Position numbers and translations under genes: made by a program. DNA of 64,000 nucleotides from Symploca sp. SIO1C2 (GTDB lineage: Bacteria; Cyanobacteriota; Cyanobacteriia; Cyanobacteriales; Coleofasciculaceae), in NCBI GenBank assembly GCA_010672925.1, contig JAAHFP010000022.1, forward strand, positions 45,730 to 109,729. The letters are read 5' to 3'. A model generated the notes under the pieces. That model did no database searches. It was given only the letters and a program-made list of their open reading frames with translations, and had not been told where the DNA came from. Positions 7,666-16,540 of the stretch are shown here, in pieces (position 1 is the stretch's first letter; each line of letters starts with the position of its first letter).

Positions 7666-9116
7666 CCTTCTGGTACACTTCGCTTCACCAGATCCTGCAC
7701 TGTCGCCGACTCTGGCAACACTCCACCTTCATTGAGGATTTCCCAGAAAGTCTGATGGTCTAGTAACCCACCAACCACCAAATTAGCGAATACTTGCACT
7801 GCTTGAGGAGATAGGGGCGCTTTTAGTATGGAACGATTTACACTAATGCCACCGATGTTTTCCTCACCAGTCCAGTTTGTCCAGAGTCTGAACAAAGACT
7901 GAACAGCGGACTCTTTATCCGCCGCCATTTGAAATAAGCCGGATTTGGTTTGAGCTGACCTCAACTCAACCTCTGTGGCAGTCATATTGAGGTTGTTACC
8001 AAAAAAGGATAATGACCGCCGCAGCATCTCAGCTTCTAGGTCAATAATAGCTTGCCTGGTAGAAGCGATCGCGACTCCGGTGGGTTCAGCAAAATAGAAT
8101 TTTCCTCCCATCGGTAAGTCTACTACCGTATTAGGCCCAATGGTTAAAGGAGCAGGGGGCTCAGAAATCATTCCTTCCCTCACTGGCACGGGAAGGTTGC
8201 ATTTATAGCGCACCTCACGATAATCTGACCATTCCTGATAATGAGCGATGTTATCCAGGGCCAAATCATGCAGTGGTGGTAATGAGGTAAAAGGGTTGAT
8301 GGTGTTGATCGGGTAGAAGACAATGGGTATCTCAGAGAAGACTTCTCCATTAGGCGATCGCAATTCTACTTCATCGACCAAAATCACTACTCTGTTTTCC
8401 TGGTCAACTTCTCTAACCTCAAAAACCTGATAGTAGCCAGGGGACATTACCCAAAACTGTTCAACTTCCTTCGTTGAATATCTACCCTCCGGTTCAGTAG
8501 TACATCTGCGAACCACCAGTGACTCCAGCCGATTATTCACCACTGACCAGTTAACAATATCCCGGCGTTCAATCAGACAAAAGTAGGGACGCAAAGGGTA
8601 TGCCAACTCATCCGCAGCTGAGGTGATTTCAGGACGCTTAGGGTATTCCACAAGTATTCCACAGAATCCATCTCTGAGGGCAATTTCATCAGCCGTTGAC
8701 AAGAAAGCCCTCAAAGAGGCTCCCTGCATGTCCACATCTTCTAGATTGTCTTGGGTTGATTTTGGATTGTCAGAGGATAATTCAAAATCCGTCAATAACC
8801 CAGAGAATCCATCAATAGTACGACGAAAAAAGTTGACCCAACGCGATCGCTTCAGTCGATTAAGGTAAGCTGTATCAGGCTCCTTCTCTGCTTGGGGCAA
8901 GTAGCAACTCGCCTTGTACCCATCAATAATCCTTCCTCCTTTAAACCAGGTGGTAATACCCGTGTAGCAATCCTCTACTTCATTCAGGATTGGTAATAGA
9001 GATATCAGACTGGGGTGATGGTAGCAAGGCAAATCAGGGTCGTAATATTCAGGTTTAAGTACCTGAGGGTTTGCCGTCCCACCGTTAAGATCTTGGCGCT
9101 GTACTGTTACTGTCAT
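7608..9116 (-). CDS. Phage portal protein, DUF4055 type
   Basis: The 502-residue protein has features of DUF4055 portals: an N-terminal segment with PCYHHPSLISLLPILNEVED, a central domain (YPLRPYFCLIERRDIVNWSV) and a helical stem/wing region near residues 330-400 (IDLEAEMLRRSLSFFGNN, AQTKSGLFQMAADKESAVQS). Portals form the dodecameric DNA-entry ring of the capsid. I start at the ATG at 9116, one base after the upstream stop, rather than the longer frame from 9161. The C-terminal 17 or so residues come from an interspersed repeat. Downstream one would expect head-morphogenesis and capsid genes; instead there is the CARF-HEPN gene on the other strand, so the head module is missing here. Confidence 0.8.
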   Translation of the reverse strand: MTVTVQRQDLNGGTANPQVLKPEYYDPDLPCYHHPSLISLLPILNEVEDCYTGITTWFKGGRIIDGYKASCYLPQAEKEPDTAYLNRLKRSRWVNFFRRTIDGFSGLLTDFELSSDNPKSTQDNLEDVDMQGASLRAFLSTADEIALRDGFCGILVEYPKRPEITSAADELAYPLRPYFCLIERRDIVNWSVVNNRLESLVVRRCTTEPEGRYSTKEVEQFWVMSPGYYQVFEVREVDQENRVVILVDEVELRSPNGEVFSEIPIVFYPINTINPFTSLPPLHDLALDNIAHYQEWSDYREVRYKCNLPVPVREGMISEPPAPLTIGPNTVVDLPMGGKFYFAEPTGVAIASTRQAIIDLEAEMLRRSLSFFGNNLNMTATEVELRSAQTKSGLFQMAADKESAVQSLFRLWTNWTGEENIGGISVNRSILKAPLSPQAVQVFANLVVGGLLDHQTFWEILNEGGVLPESATVQDLVKRSVPEGEDRDAGTRGHGDAETERF

Positions 9117-9117
9117 G

Positions 9118-9501
9118 CTAACTCCGATACAAAACCCCCTGAGCCTGGGCAAAAAATCCAAAATCAGCCAGTATCCTTAAAATTTCTGCTCTGGCTGCTT
9201 GCTGAGAGTTTTCATCCCGTCGCTCATACTCAAGTTCTTTGAATTCAATCTCAAAATCACCATCAACAAATTTCTTCACTCCTTGTTGAGGGAGCTTCAG
9301 TATTCCTTCAGTCCCTTGTAGCTGTGATGGAGGCTGATTGCTAAAATGTTCTAAGTCCTGAAGAATCTGTATTAAGCGATCGCGATATTGAGTTCCGTTT
9401 TTGGTATCGAATTGCTCCAAGCCATTTAACGCAAATTTCAACTCCTCAACTTGAGCAGGAGGAACTTTGAGATGATGGATTAGCCTGTTGAGTAAAAGCA
9501 T
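9118..9501 (-). CDS. Hypothetical protein upstream of portal
   Basis: This is a 127-residue, mostly helical, acidic protein (VEELKFALNGLEQFDTKNGT, RDRLIQILQDLEHF). It ends one base before the portal start, so it is cotranscribed with the portal gene. I recognise no domain. By position it is a prophage structural-module gene. Confidence 0.6.
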   Translation of the reverse strand: MLLLNRLIHHLKVPPAQVEELKFALNGLEQFDTKNGTQYRDRLIQILQDLEHFSNQPPSQLQGTEGILKLPQQGVKKFVDGDFEIEFKELEYERRDENSQQAARAEILRILADFGFFAQAQGVLYRS

Positions 9502-9877
9502 TAAGGTTCCACAAATCGACCTAATATCAGTCTATCCCATCACAAACCAAGTCTTCTGTAACTGTAATCCTACCGTAAGTATTCTTGCTTTGTCCGGCTA
9601 AAGCATAGACAATAACAGTGCCCGCTGGATTGGCTAACCAACAGGAGAAAATTCCCATAGCGCAACATTCCGGCAAACACGATCCAAATGTTCCGACTGT
9701 GGTGATCCGGGAGATCCAGATTATATCCAGGGAAAGCGGCTGTATTCGTTATCTATGCTTTAGCCAGCATAAGTATTTTTTCTCAAATCTCAAATACTTG
9801 AATTGTGATAAAATATAAAAAAACAGCTACCAAATCTTGCAGCCGTTTTGGACTCGATCATTAAATAAGTTAGCTAA
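9502..9877. other. Gap with possible coding remnant
   Basis: No complete gene is seen. In the plus direction, about 9649-9763, a startless frame contains SKCSDCGDPGDPDY, a possible CxxC zinc-ribbon scrap ending in TAG. From 9775 the sequence is AT-rich, with a stretch AAAATATAAAAAAACAG before the next gene. I regard this as debris at a rearrangement junction. Confidence 0.35.
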
Positions 9878-10912
9878 ATGATATCACATTCTTCTTACCA
9901 GCTGCCACGCTCCCACCACCGCCTTTATCGCTACAACCTGGGTTTTGCATTCCGTCTCCCTTACCCAAACGAGATTCAGAAGATGAGGGAGGATTACGAG
10001 GCCAAAATAGCCCTCCGTCGCTGGAGCAAGCAAAAACAATGTGAGATGTTGGCATATCTGAACATGCTGATCTATCGCGCTGCTCGTACCTGCGAGGCGG
10101 TTGTTCGCCAGAGGAAACAGTACAAGAACAAGGAAGGGGAAACGAAGCAAGGGTACAACGGGCTCAACAGGGACTCTTTGATCAATATGGTTAAAAACGG
10201 GGTCAAAGACATCTCTCTGACAATCCAGGGAGCTTGTGACCTGATGAAAAACCTTTGGGGCTATGCCATTTCAGAAAAGAAATTGCGTAGCTACCGTTAT
10301 GAACTACGAGATGAATTTCGGTTATTCAAGTTTACCCCACGACCCAGACCAGGGGAAGAGGATCTAAGAGGCGATCGCAATGCCCGTAGACCAAACCCAA
10401 TACAGGATTTCGACTTCCTGGGGGCTCTGTTTATGGCAGAGACTTTAGAAGAGATGGTCGTTGACCACGTTGATTGGGACACTGGGGACTGTTACCCCCA
10501 AGAGGAATTAGTTGTTAAAGATGGGGTTGAGTGGTCGGTAGACTCTTACTCTGTCACAATTCAAGACTTTCCAGGGTGTGGATATATGCCCAAGCTTCTC
10601 TACGACACATTGTTTGATGGTAGCTCAGAGTACCGGCGAGGTGAGCGGTATGGGCAAGGTGATAGCACTGAGGGCTGGTACGAGGAATGGCAGGAACATC
10701 AGGAGGAACAGATAATTGAGGTTTTGGCAGAGTATGGGCATGAGCATTTAGTGTCAAGTTCTAGAAGTAGAGAGCAGTTTTTTGATAAGTACTGGGAAGG
10801 GGTTCACTCAAACAAATTCAAGACTCAACCTTATGGAGAGCAAGAGGAGGGAGAAGTCATAGGAAGACTTTGGGTGACGGAGCAAGGAGTTTTTGCCAAT
10901 ACGGGAGGTTGA
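9878..10912 (+). CDS. Unknown protein inside prophage segment
   Basis: This 344-residue hydrophilic protein is on the strand opposite to the portal and terminase genes. The N-terminal 100 residues are basic and helical (AKIALRRWSKQKQCEMLAYL). A middle segment (NMVKNGVKDISLTIQGACDL) and a Gly/Tyr/Trp-rich acidic C-terminus (EGWYEEWQEHQEEQIIEVLA) follow. Its orientation suggests a moron or accessory gene. I recognise no family, and no neighbours on its strand indicate an operon. Confidence 0.55.
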   Translation: MISHSSYQLPRSHHRLYRYNLGFAFRLPYPNEIQKMREDYEAKIALRRWSKQKQCEMLAYLNMLIYRAARTCEAVVRQRKQYKNKEGETKQGYNGLNRDSLINMVKNGVKDISLTIQGACDLMKNLWGYAISEKKLRSYRYELRDEFRLFKFTPRPRPGEEDLRGDRNARRPNPIQDFDFLGALFMAETLEEMVVDHVDWDTGDCYPQEELVVKDGVEWSVDSYSVTIQDFPGCGYMPKLLYDTLFDGSSEYRRGERYGQGDSTEGWYEEWQEHQEEQIIEVLAEYGHEHLVSSSRSREQFFDKYWEGVHSNKFKTQPYGEQEEGEVIGRLWVTEQGVFANTGG

Positions 10913-10927
10913 TGTGTGGCAGGAGCT

Positions 10928-11270
10928 AATTGTTGACATCCTCACCGCCCTAAAAGTGCGGTGATTCCTAAACCTCACGATTTAGGTTTCTGTTTCATTC
11001 ACCGTCGCATACCACAGTTCAAAACCATGTACTGTCTTACACAGAGTCCACAGACTTTCATTCCCATTGCAGAGAATCCGATTCCGCAAGCCCTGCGGTA
11101 CGGTGTCGTTACAAGACTCGTACTTGCTGCTTGGATATTTTACCTGTACAAGCTTTTCCGTACAGAACCCTATATATCCAGTTTTCAAGGTGCATTTACT
11201 GAACGTTTGATTTTCGCTTTCAGTACCCATACATTTTAGCACAATTTAAAGCCGTCCTAGTTCGCGCAGC
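10928..11270 (-). mobile_element. Remnant of an IS1341/IS605-type element
   Basis: The left edge (TTGACATCCTCACCGCCC then a GTGCGGTGATTC arm) is the reverse complement of the hairpin plus GTGTCAA ending seen 3' of the intact tnpB genes in this window. The body lacks any RuvC motif. A minus-strand frame at 10982-11242 encodes no recognisable transposase sequence. About 340 bases remain, so the element is internally deleted. Its right edge (TTCGCGCAGCGTTGCCG) runs into the next gene. Confidence 0.5.
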
Positions 11271-11271
11271 G

Positions 11272-11958
11272 TTGCCGAAGGCTAGGACGGGGTTTCAGAC
11301 CCATTTTTTCAATGAAACAGGTAACAAATACGGATTGCTGACGGTAATTGAACGGGCAGGTACAGATACTGATCGCTCTGCTACTTGGTTATGCGAGTGC
11401 GAATGTGGTAACAAAAAAGTGGTACAAGGGAATGCGCTAAGACAAGGTAAGACACGCTCTTGTGGCTGTCTTAATAAACAGAAGAGTTTTATTGATGAAA
11501 CGGGCAATGTTTACGGCAAACTGACTGTTATCCAGCGAGTTCCATCGACTACGCAATCTAAGGCAAAATGGTTATGCCAGTGCGAGTGTGGTAATTACAG
11601 AGAAGTTGAAGGAACAAAGCTGCGCAAGGGAAAGATTACCCACTGTGGATGCGATCGCAAGTCTACAAAGGGGAGAGTTTCGCCTACTAAAGGGAAAACA
11701 TTCCCGACCAAAGTTCGACCTAATCAGCAATATGGAGCCCTCTTGGTATTGGGAAGAGTTCCACGGAAGGGCAAGGGAGATGTAATATGGGCTTGTCGCT
11801 GCATGTTGTGTGGTGGTAGAACGGAAATTCGTTCTTCCTCGCTGACATCAAGAAAGACTAAATCCTGTGGTTGCCTAGCAGGGCGACCTTGGGAAAAACG
11901 GAAGCAGAAAAAAATGTCTTTGAGGGAGTTATTGAAAGGAAAAGTCAACCCCAAGTAG
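11272..11958 (+). CDS. Protein of three tandem zinc-ribbon-like repeats, probably 5'-truncated
   Basis: Three repeats of about 65 residues each carry YGxLTVIxR, then WLCxCECGN, then a terminal CGC (TRSCGCL, ITHCGCD, TKSCGCL). This module is known as the N-terminal part of phage HNH/AP2-type proteins, where it is thought to bind DNA through zinc. Here it stands alone with a basic tail (GRPWEKRKQKKMSLRELL). No ATG precedes the first repeat in frame; the TTG at 11272 lies in IS-remnant sequence, so the true start was probably lost. The 3' end overlaps the terminase gene tail-to-tail by 14 bases. Confidence 0.6.
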   Translation: MPKARTGFQTHFFNETGNKYGLLTVIERAGTDTDRSATWLCECECGNKKVVQGNALRQGKTRSCGCLNKQKSFIDETGNVYGKLTVIQRVPSTTQSKAKWLCQCECGNYREVEGTKLRKGKITHCGCDRKSTKGRVSPTKGKTFPTKVRPNQQYGALLVLGRVPRKGKGDVIWACRCMLCGGRTEIRSSSLTSRKTKSCGCLAGRPWEKRKQKKMSLRELLKGKVNPK

Positions 11959-13378
11959 CCACACCTTCTCTCCACTGTCGATGAGCATCCGGTAACGGGA
12001 ACAGGGTATGTAGCATATAGCGAAGGCAATCTCCTAAATGCGATCGCATCAAATCAGACTTATCAATATTTCCATTTTTATCAAACTTCAGAGATTCCAA
12101 GTCTTTGACCAACTCCTTGCAATCAGGATGGATAAACACACGATTTTGGTGAAACAGTGCATTGCAGCTGTGGATAGAGTCCGTCACTGAAGGATTGCTA
12201 CTACCCCACTGCTGTAACCAGCGTAGTCCCTCTAGTTCCTTAATCACGATCGCCCAGTTGGTTGTCTTGCTATTAGCAGTTTTGGCAGATCCACTAGCGT
12301 CCCCATAGACTAGTATTCTCTTTGGCACTGGCTGCCTTTCCTTAACCCATTTCACCACAGCTTTGGCTAGTTCAAAAGTATCTGAGTTGAGCAAATACCA
12401 TTCCTTGAGCATAAATACCGTATCACCATAAACCTGAGAAGCGATCGCACAAGCAGGACTATGGTTAAAATCAAACGATAGATGCAGGGGCAATTTGGGG
12501 TTGTAAGCCATGCCGCCATCAAGATGTTGAGTGCGTTTAAAATAGCGAAAGATTAGCCCTTCCGTGGTAACTACATACTCACCGCGTAATTCTAGGGCAG
12601 CAAGTTCTGGGGTGTAGCTAGCCTCAAGCGATCGCAAGTAATCTGGATCTAGGGAGTCATTGTCAGCAGTTAGGCAGCGGATTGCTACATAGAGCTTCTT
12701 TAGCTCCTCTCTACGGTCAGGGTCAGAAAATGTCTCGTACACCCAATTAAATGGGTGATTCCGATTAATTGACGAGGTAATTACAGCTTGACCAGGAATA
12801 CTCCCCTCACCACGTCCCAAACGACCGTTTAATGTTTCCCAGGCGGACTTATCAGCATAAGCCCATTCATCCAGCCAAGCCCATCTGACTTGCAAGCCAC
12901 GCGCACCTTGCTTTGCCCTGGTGGTTGTCCCTCCAAATTTGTTGGCAGAAAGGACGAGGACAGGGGCATTGTAGATTGTGCAGAGGCGACGGGAGGCGAT
13001 AAGTCGGGCAGTTTCCTCTGGAGTTTCTGCAACAGGAGAAAGGGGAACACCAAAGCGATCGCAAAATTCGGCTAGTGCAATAATTGTTGACTGTTCTAAT
13101 TGTCCGTACTCATTAGCTGATATTAATCCCCTACTTTGGGGGTCTTGCTTAGCTTTCATGCAAGCATACCATGCCCCTGCATAGGACTTTCCTGAGCCTA
13201 TGCCTCCAATAAGATCCACAGCACGAGGGAAGGAGCTAGACATAACCAGATTGTAGAACTCAGTCTGACCACCAGGCTTGGGACAGAAGGAAAATAAACA
13301 GTCCTTTTGGCGATTTCCCTGTCTTGCTTTGATTTTTGGCTCAACTCGAAGAGCACGTAAGCTAGCAAAGTTTTTCAC
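11945..13378 (-). CDS. terL: Phage terminase large subunit
   Basis: The 477-residue protein has a Walker A motif DLIGGIGSGKSYAGAW near residue 57, a Walker B-like WAWLDEWAY near residue 170, and a C-terminal RNaseH-type nuclease domain beginning HLSFDFNHSPACAIAS near residue 300. A second acidic cluster lies around ILVYGDASG. It packages DNA into the head by ATP hydrolysis. It starts at GTG 13378, which overlaps the TAG of a small upstream ORF (TAGTG). Length is normal for the family and no disruption is visible. Confidence 0.88.
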   Translation of the reverse strand: MKNFASLRALRVEPKIKARQGNRQKDCLFSFCPKPGGQTEFYNLVMSSSFPRAVDLIGGIGSGKSYAGAWYACMKAKQDPQSRGLISANEYGQLEQSTIIALAEFCDRFGVPLSPVAETPEETARLIASRRLCTIYNAPVLVLSANKFGGTTTRAKQGARGLQVRWAWLDEWAYADKSAWETLNGRLGRGEGSIPGQAVITSSINRNHPFNWVYETFSDPDRREELKKLYVAIRCLTADNDSLDPDYLRSLEASYTPELAALELRGEYVVTTEGLIFRYFKRTQHLDGGMAYNPKLPLHLSFDFNHSPACAIASQVYGDTVFMLKEWYLLNSDTFELAKAVVKWVKERQPVPKRILVYGDASGSAKTANSKTTNWAIVIKELEGLRWLQQWGSSNPSVTDSIHSCNALFHQNRVFIHPDCKELVKDLESLKFDKNGNIDKSDLMRSHLGDCLRYMLHTLFPLPDAHRQWREGVATWG

Positions 13379-13497
13379 TAGTCTGGGATTTTCCCTTGAA
13401 ACGCTTTAGATAAACCATCCTTGAGCAATTCTTCTGATTGGCTCAAGCTATCTACAACTTGTGGAACAATGTCAGTGGGGATAACATTGTTCATCAT
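13378..13497 (-). CDS. 39-residue ORF translationally coupled to terminase
   Basis: An ATG at 13497 opens a 39-codon frame (MMNNVIPTDIVPQVVDSLSQ, then a helix ending KAFQGKIPD). Its TAG shares bases with the terminase GTG, a common coupling arrangement. It is much shorter than a usual small terminase and may be its truncated remnant or a leader peptide. No helix-turn-helix is visible. Confidence 0.45.
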   Translation of the reverse strand: MMNNVIPTDIVPQVVDSLSQSEELLKDGLSKAFQGKIPD

Positions 13498-13708
13498 TAA
13501 ATGCTTAAGCGCTCTTCACAATAAGTCTATGTTGACAGATTTTATTAGAGAAACAATCAAGTCCCATGCCCAGCCATTCCCAGAGGCAGAAGTATTGTAA
13601 AGTCCAAAAACATAGTAAAACTTGGTTATTTATGTTATAATATTAACACCTTATAAGGTTCAAGAAAACGGAGAAGCTCCTAGCCAAATTAACAGATAAC
13701 CGATAGTA

Positions 13709-14932
13709 ATGTTACTAACAGAAAGACACATTATTAAGAAAGGACATCGATTTTGGACAGAGATAGACAATTTATCTTGGCAGTCAAAAAATCTTTATAA
13801 CTGTGCTAATTATAGCATCCGTCAAAATTTTATTTATGGCCATGGCTATTTGACTTATAATCAGATGGCTTCCTTGATGAAAAATAACGAGCAATATCGA
13901 GCCTTACCCGCCAAGGTGTCACAGCAAGTATTAAGAGGATTAGACCGTAACTGGAAGTCATTTTTTCAAGCTTCATCAGAATTTAAGACTAATCCCGATA
14001 AGTTTCTGGGTCAACCTAAAATCCCCGGTTATAAAGATAAAAAAAAGGGTAGAAATATTTTAGTTTATACAATTCAAGCTATAAGTAAAGTTGCCATAAG
14101 AAAAGGTTTAGTCAAACTATCGAGGACTTCAATCGAGTTAACGACTAGAGTAGCTTCTTGGATAGCTGAAGTAAGAATTGTTCCTAAATGTGATTGTTAT
14201 GTAATCGAGGTAATTTATGAGAAAAATGAACAGTTCTTAGCCCCTAATGACAAGATAGCAGCAATAGATTTGGGTGTAGATAATTTGATGGCTGTAACTT
14301 CAAATCAACCAGATTTTACTCCTTTGTTGATTAATGGCAGACCGTTAAAAAGCCTGAACCAATTGTATAATCAACGTCGTGCTTTCTTACAATCTAGATT
14401 ACTTGGTAATCGTCAAAGTTCTCAAAGAATTAGCCGTCTCACTCGCTGTCGAAATCAGAAAGTAGATGATTATCTTCACAAAGCTAGTCGTTATTTAGTG
14501 AATCTCTTAGCCCAGGAACAAATTACTACCTTAGTAATTGGTAATAATCTTGGTTGGAAACAAGAGGTAAATTTAGGGAAAGTCAATAACCAAAAATTTG
14601 TGGCTATTCCCCATGCTCGATTAATCGACATGATTACTTACAAATGTCAATTAGTAGGAATAAAGGTAATTCTTCAAGAAGAATCTTATACTAGTTCTTC
14701 TAACTTTTTCAATAATGATCCTCTCCCAGTTTATGGGCAGATAACTGAAAAACCAGTGTTTTCAGGAAAAAGAATCAAGCGAGGTTTATACCGTACAGAT
14801 GGAGGATTTCTCTGTCAAGCCGATGTCATGGGTTCCTACAATATTCTCAGAAAAGCATTCCCAAATGCGTTTACTCGCTATGGGATAGAGAGGTGCGTAG
14901 TTCACCCCAGGAGAATTAATCTCTCAAAGTGA
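13709..14932 (+). CDS. tnpB: TnpB-like RNA-guided nuclease without zinc ribbon (IS605 OrfB superfamily)
   Basis: The 407-residue protein has a split RuvC site: D in AAIDLGVDNLMAVTSN, E in LQEESYTSSSNF and D in CQADVMGSYNILRK. The CxxC...CxxC zinc ribbon of classical TnpB, normally between the last two, is absent and replaced by NNDPLPVYGQITEKPVFSGK. No tnpA is adjacent, so this is a TnpB-only element. A copy about 95% identical lies at 32160. Similarity between the copies continues to about 14997, which sets the right end; there the guide-RNA scaffold would be expected. It inserted just upstream of the terminase operon. Confidence 0.82.
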   Translation: MLLTERHIIKKGHRFWTEIDNLSWQSKNLYNCANYSIRQNFIYGHGYLTYNQMASLMKNNEQYRALPAKVSQQVLRGLDRNWKSFFQASSEFKTNPDKFLGQPKIPGYKDKKKGRNILVYTIQAISKVAIRKGLVKLSRTSIELTTRVASWIAEVRIVPKCDCYVIEVIYEKNEQFLAPNDKIAAIDLGVDNLMAVTSNQPDFTPLLINGRPLKSLNQLYNQRRAFLQSRLLGNRQSSQRISRLTRCRNQKVDDYLHKASRYLVNLLAQEQITTLVIGNNLGWKQEVNLGKVNNQKFVAIPHARLIDMITYKCQLVGIKVILQEESYTSSSNFFNNDPLPVYGQITEKPVFSGKRIKRGLYRTDGGFLCQADVMGSYNILRKAFPNAFTRYGIERCVVHPRRINLSK

Positions 14933-15001
14933 AAGTGAAAGGGATTTCTGAAATGAAATCCAGTCTGTCTATATTTGACTATACTTTTACTAACTATGTG
15001 G

Positions 15002-15086
15002 CTGGTTAATGGCTAATGGTTAATTGCTAATTGCTAATGGTTAATTGTTAATTGTTAATTGCTAATGGTTAATTGCTAACGGTTAA
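15002..15086. repeat. AT-rich tandem repeat (GCTAATGGTTAATT variants)
   Basis: Head-to-tail heptamer-like units (TAATGGT, TAATTGC, TAATTGT) run for about 85 bases up to the stop of the WD40 gene. This is the cyanobacterial short tandem repeat type and has no coding value. Confidence 0.65.
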
Positions 15087-16189
15087 AACTTGGGTTCGGG
15101 ACAGTCGTCTAATAGCACCCGTGTTACCTTGCGGCTTGCTAAATCCCAAAGCTTAAGCCCTTTACGAATCGTAGCCAGCAATAGGGTTTTGCCATCAGCC
15201 GCCATCGCCAAACTCACTACATTGTTTTCCCGAAATTGCCGAGAAGTAATCTCACCTGTGGTCAGATCCCAAGTCGTGAGGCCAAAATTGCCAGTTACCA
15301 GGGTTTTGCCATCTGGCGTAATGGCGATTCCATAGACCCAATCATCGATTTGGGGAGCCAGATGAGTGCGCGGTTTGCCGGTTGCTAACTCCCAACTGTA
15401 GATTGCGTTTTGTCCAGTCCCCAACTGGGTTAAAGACGATCCAGCAATAACTGTTTTTCCATCGGGTGTAATGGCAACTAGCGCAAAGCCGCTGCTGATG
15501 CGAGGATCGCGCCAGGTTAGTGTTCGTAGGTTTTGACCAGTCGCCATATCCCACAGCTTAACGGTTTCAAAGGAGCCACTGGCGAGGGTTTTGCTATCTG
15601 GTGTAAAGGCTAGAGACACGACTTCTCGATCATGCCCTTGCAGGGTTTGCAGCAGTTTTCCCGTTTCCATTTGCCAGATCTTAATGTCTTTATTGCTGTC
15701 GCCACTAACCAAAGTTTTACCATCGGGGCTAATTTTCAGGGCTTTAACGATGTCAGATGCTGGCATTGTCTGGAGTAACTTGCCATCCGCCGTCTGCCAA
15801 ACCCGAATCACCCCATCACTTCCCCCACTGACTAAGCGGCTACCATCCGGGCTCAAAGCTAATGCGTAGACCATCTCCTGATGGTTGGCAAGGATTTGAC
15901 CTGGTTTGTCAGTTGTGAGATCCCACCGATAAATCGCAGAGTCAAAAATGCTGCTGAAGGCAGTTTTACCATCAGGGCTAATCGCCAGGGAATTGAGGAA
16001 CATTGCATAGCTACGATTAGCGCAGTGGGCATCTTTAGCAGCGGGAGTGACAGGTAATGGTTGGGTTAGGGCAATGGGCTGCCCACAGGTTAAGGTAACA
16101 GCAGCTACGAGTAAGTAAGGCAAGCGACCAAGGTTTACTAATGTCGAAACACTAGCAAAAGGCTTTGAGGGAAGAAACTTAAGCACCAT
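15083..16189 (-). CDS. Secreted or membrane-anchored WD40 repeat protein
   Basis: After an N-terminal hydrophobic segment (LGRLPYLLVAAVTLTCGQP, about residues 20-38) come roughly seven WD40 blades, recognised by SPDGKTLVSG and IKIW or VKLWD endings (IYRWD, IRVWQ, IKIWQ, VKLWD, IYSWE, LTTWD, LKLWD). They would form a beta propeller for protein contacts. I start at ATG 16189; the frame runs upstream into a MITE and that part is discarded. No enzymatic domain is attached. The gene is flanked by mobile DNA and shows no functional link to the prophage. Confidence 0.8.
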   Translation of the reverse strand: MVLKFLPSKPFASVSTLVNLGRLPYLLVAAVTLTCGQPIALTQPLPVTPAAKDAHCANRSYAMFLNSLAISPDGKTAFSSIFDSAIYRWDLTTDKPGQILANHQEMVYALALSPDGSRLVSGGSDGVIRVWQTADGKLLQTMPASDIVKALKISPDGKTLVSGDSNKDIKIWQMETGKLLQTLQGHDREVVSLAFTPDSKTLASGSFETVKLWDMATGQNLRTLTWRDPRISSGFALVAITPDGKTVIAGSSLTQLGTGQNAIYSWELATGKPRTHLAPQIDDWVYGIAITPDGKTLVTGNFGLTTWDLTTGEITSRQFRENNVVSLAMAADGKTLLLATIRKGLKLWDLASRKVTRVLLDDCPEPKF

Positions 16190-16266
16190 AATGAAAATTG
16201 GGCAATGGAACTGAAACATGGGAAGAAGTGGCAACTGCTTTATGGGCAGTCTGTTAAACGCAATTT

Positions 16267-16497
16267 TATAGCAACTGCCAGGGCGGTTAGGATAACCCAA
16301 AATGCGGAAACCGTTACCTGTCATACCAAATCCGGTTACAACAGAGCCGTTTTGAGCAAACTGCGAAATCCTGTAGAGACGCGCCATGGCGCGTCTCTAC
16401 AATGTGGGCATAGCGACCGGATTTGGTATCAATCTCTTCCCTTCTGCCCTCTGCCTTCTGCCTTCTGCCTTCTGCCTTCTGCCCTCTGCCTTTTGCT
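16267..16497 (-). mobile_element. MITE-A copy 3 (reversed), carrying a nested element
   Basis: In reverse orientation it reads from a TATAGCAACTGCC tip at 16267 to a CTTTTGCT tip near 16497, with the family block AACCGTTACCTGTCA. It is interrupted at 16324-16428 by another small element. The outer tip is degenerate (TTTTGCTCTT instead of TTTTGCTATA). Confidence 0.65.
16324..16428. mobile_element. 105-bp nested MITE with TACCAAATCCGGT inverted ends
   Basis: The ends are perfect 13-base inverted repeats (TACCAAATCCGGT and ACCGGATTTGGTA). The element is flanked by TCA on both sides (16321-16323, 16429-16431). Other MITE-A copies read TGTCAATCTC across this point, so removing the element and one TCA restores the family sequence. 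At its centre (16373-16400) is a 28-base perfect palindrome (GTAGAGACGCGCC and its complement) that also occurs at 60712. Confidence 0.8.
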
Positions 16498-16540
16498 CTT
16501 GACCTACCTTCTCCCAAGATGCATAGTACAAGATGTGAAA

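Noticed and set aside
9618..9818. 66-codon frame at 9618-9818
   Set aside because: Starts in IS-like or debris sequence and has no protein character; a short CxxC scrap in another frame is mentioned only as a remnant.
10982..11242. 86-codon minus-strand frame in the IS remnant
   Set aside because: No RuvC, HUH or other transposase motif; kept only as part of the mobile-element remnant.
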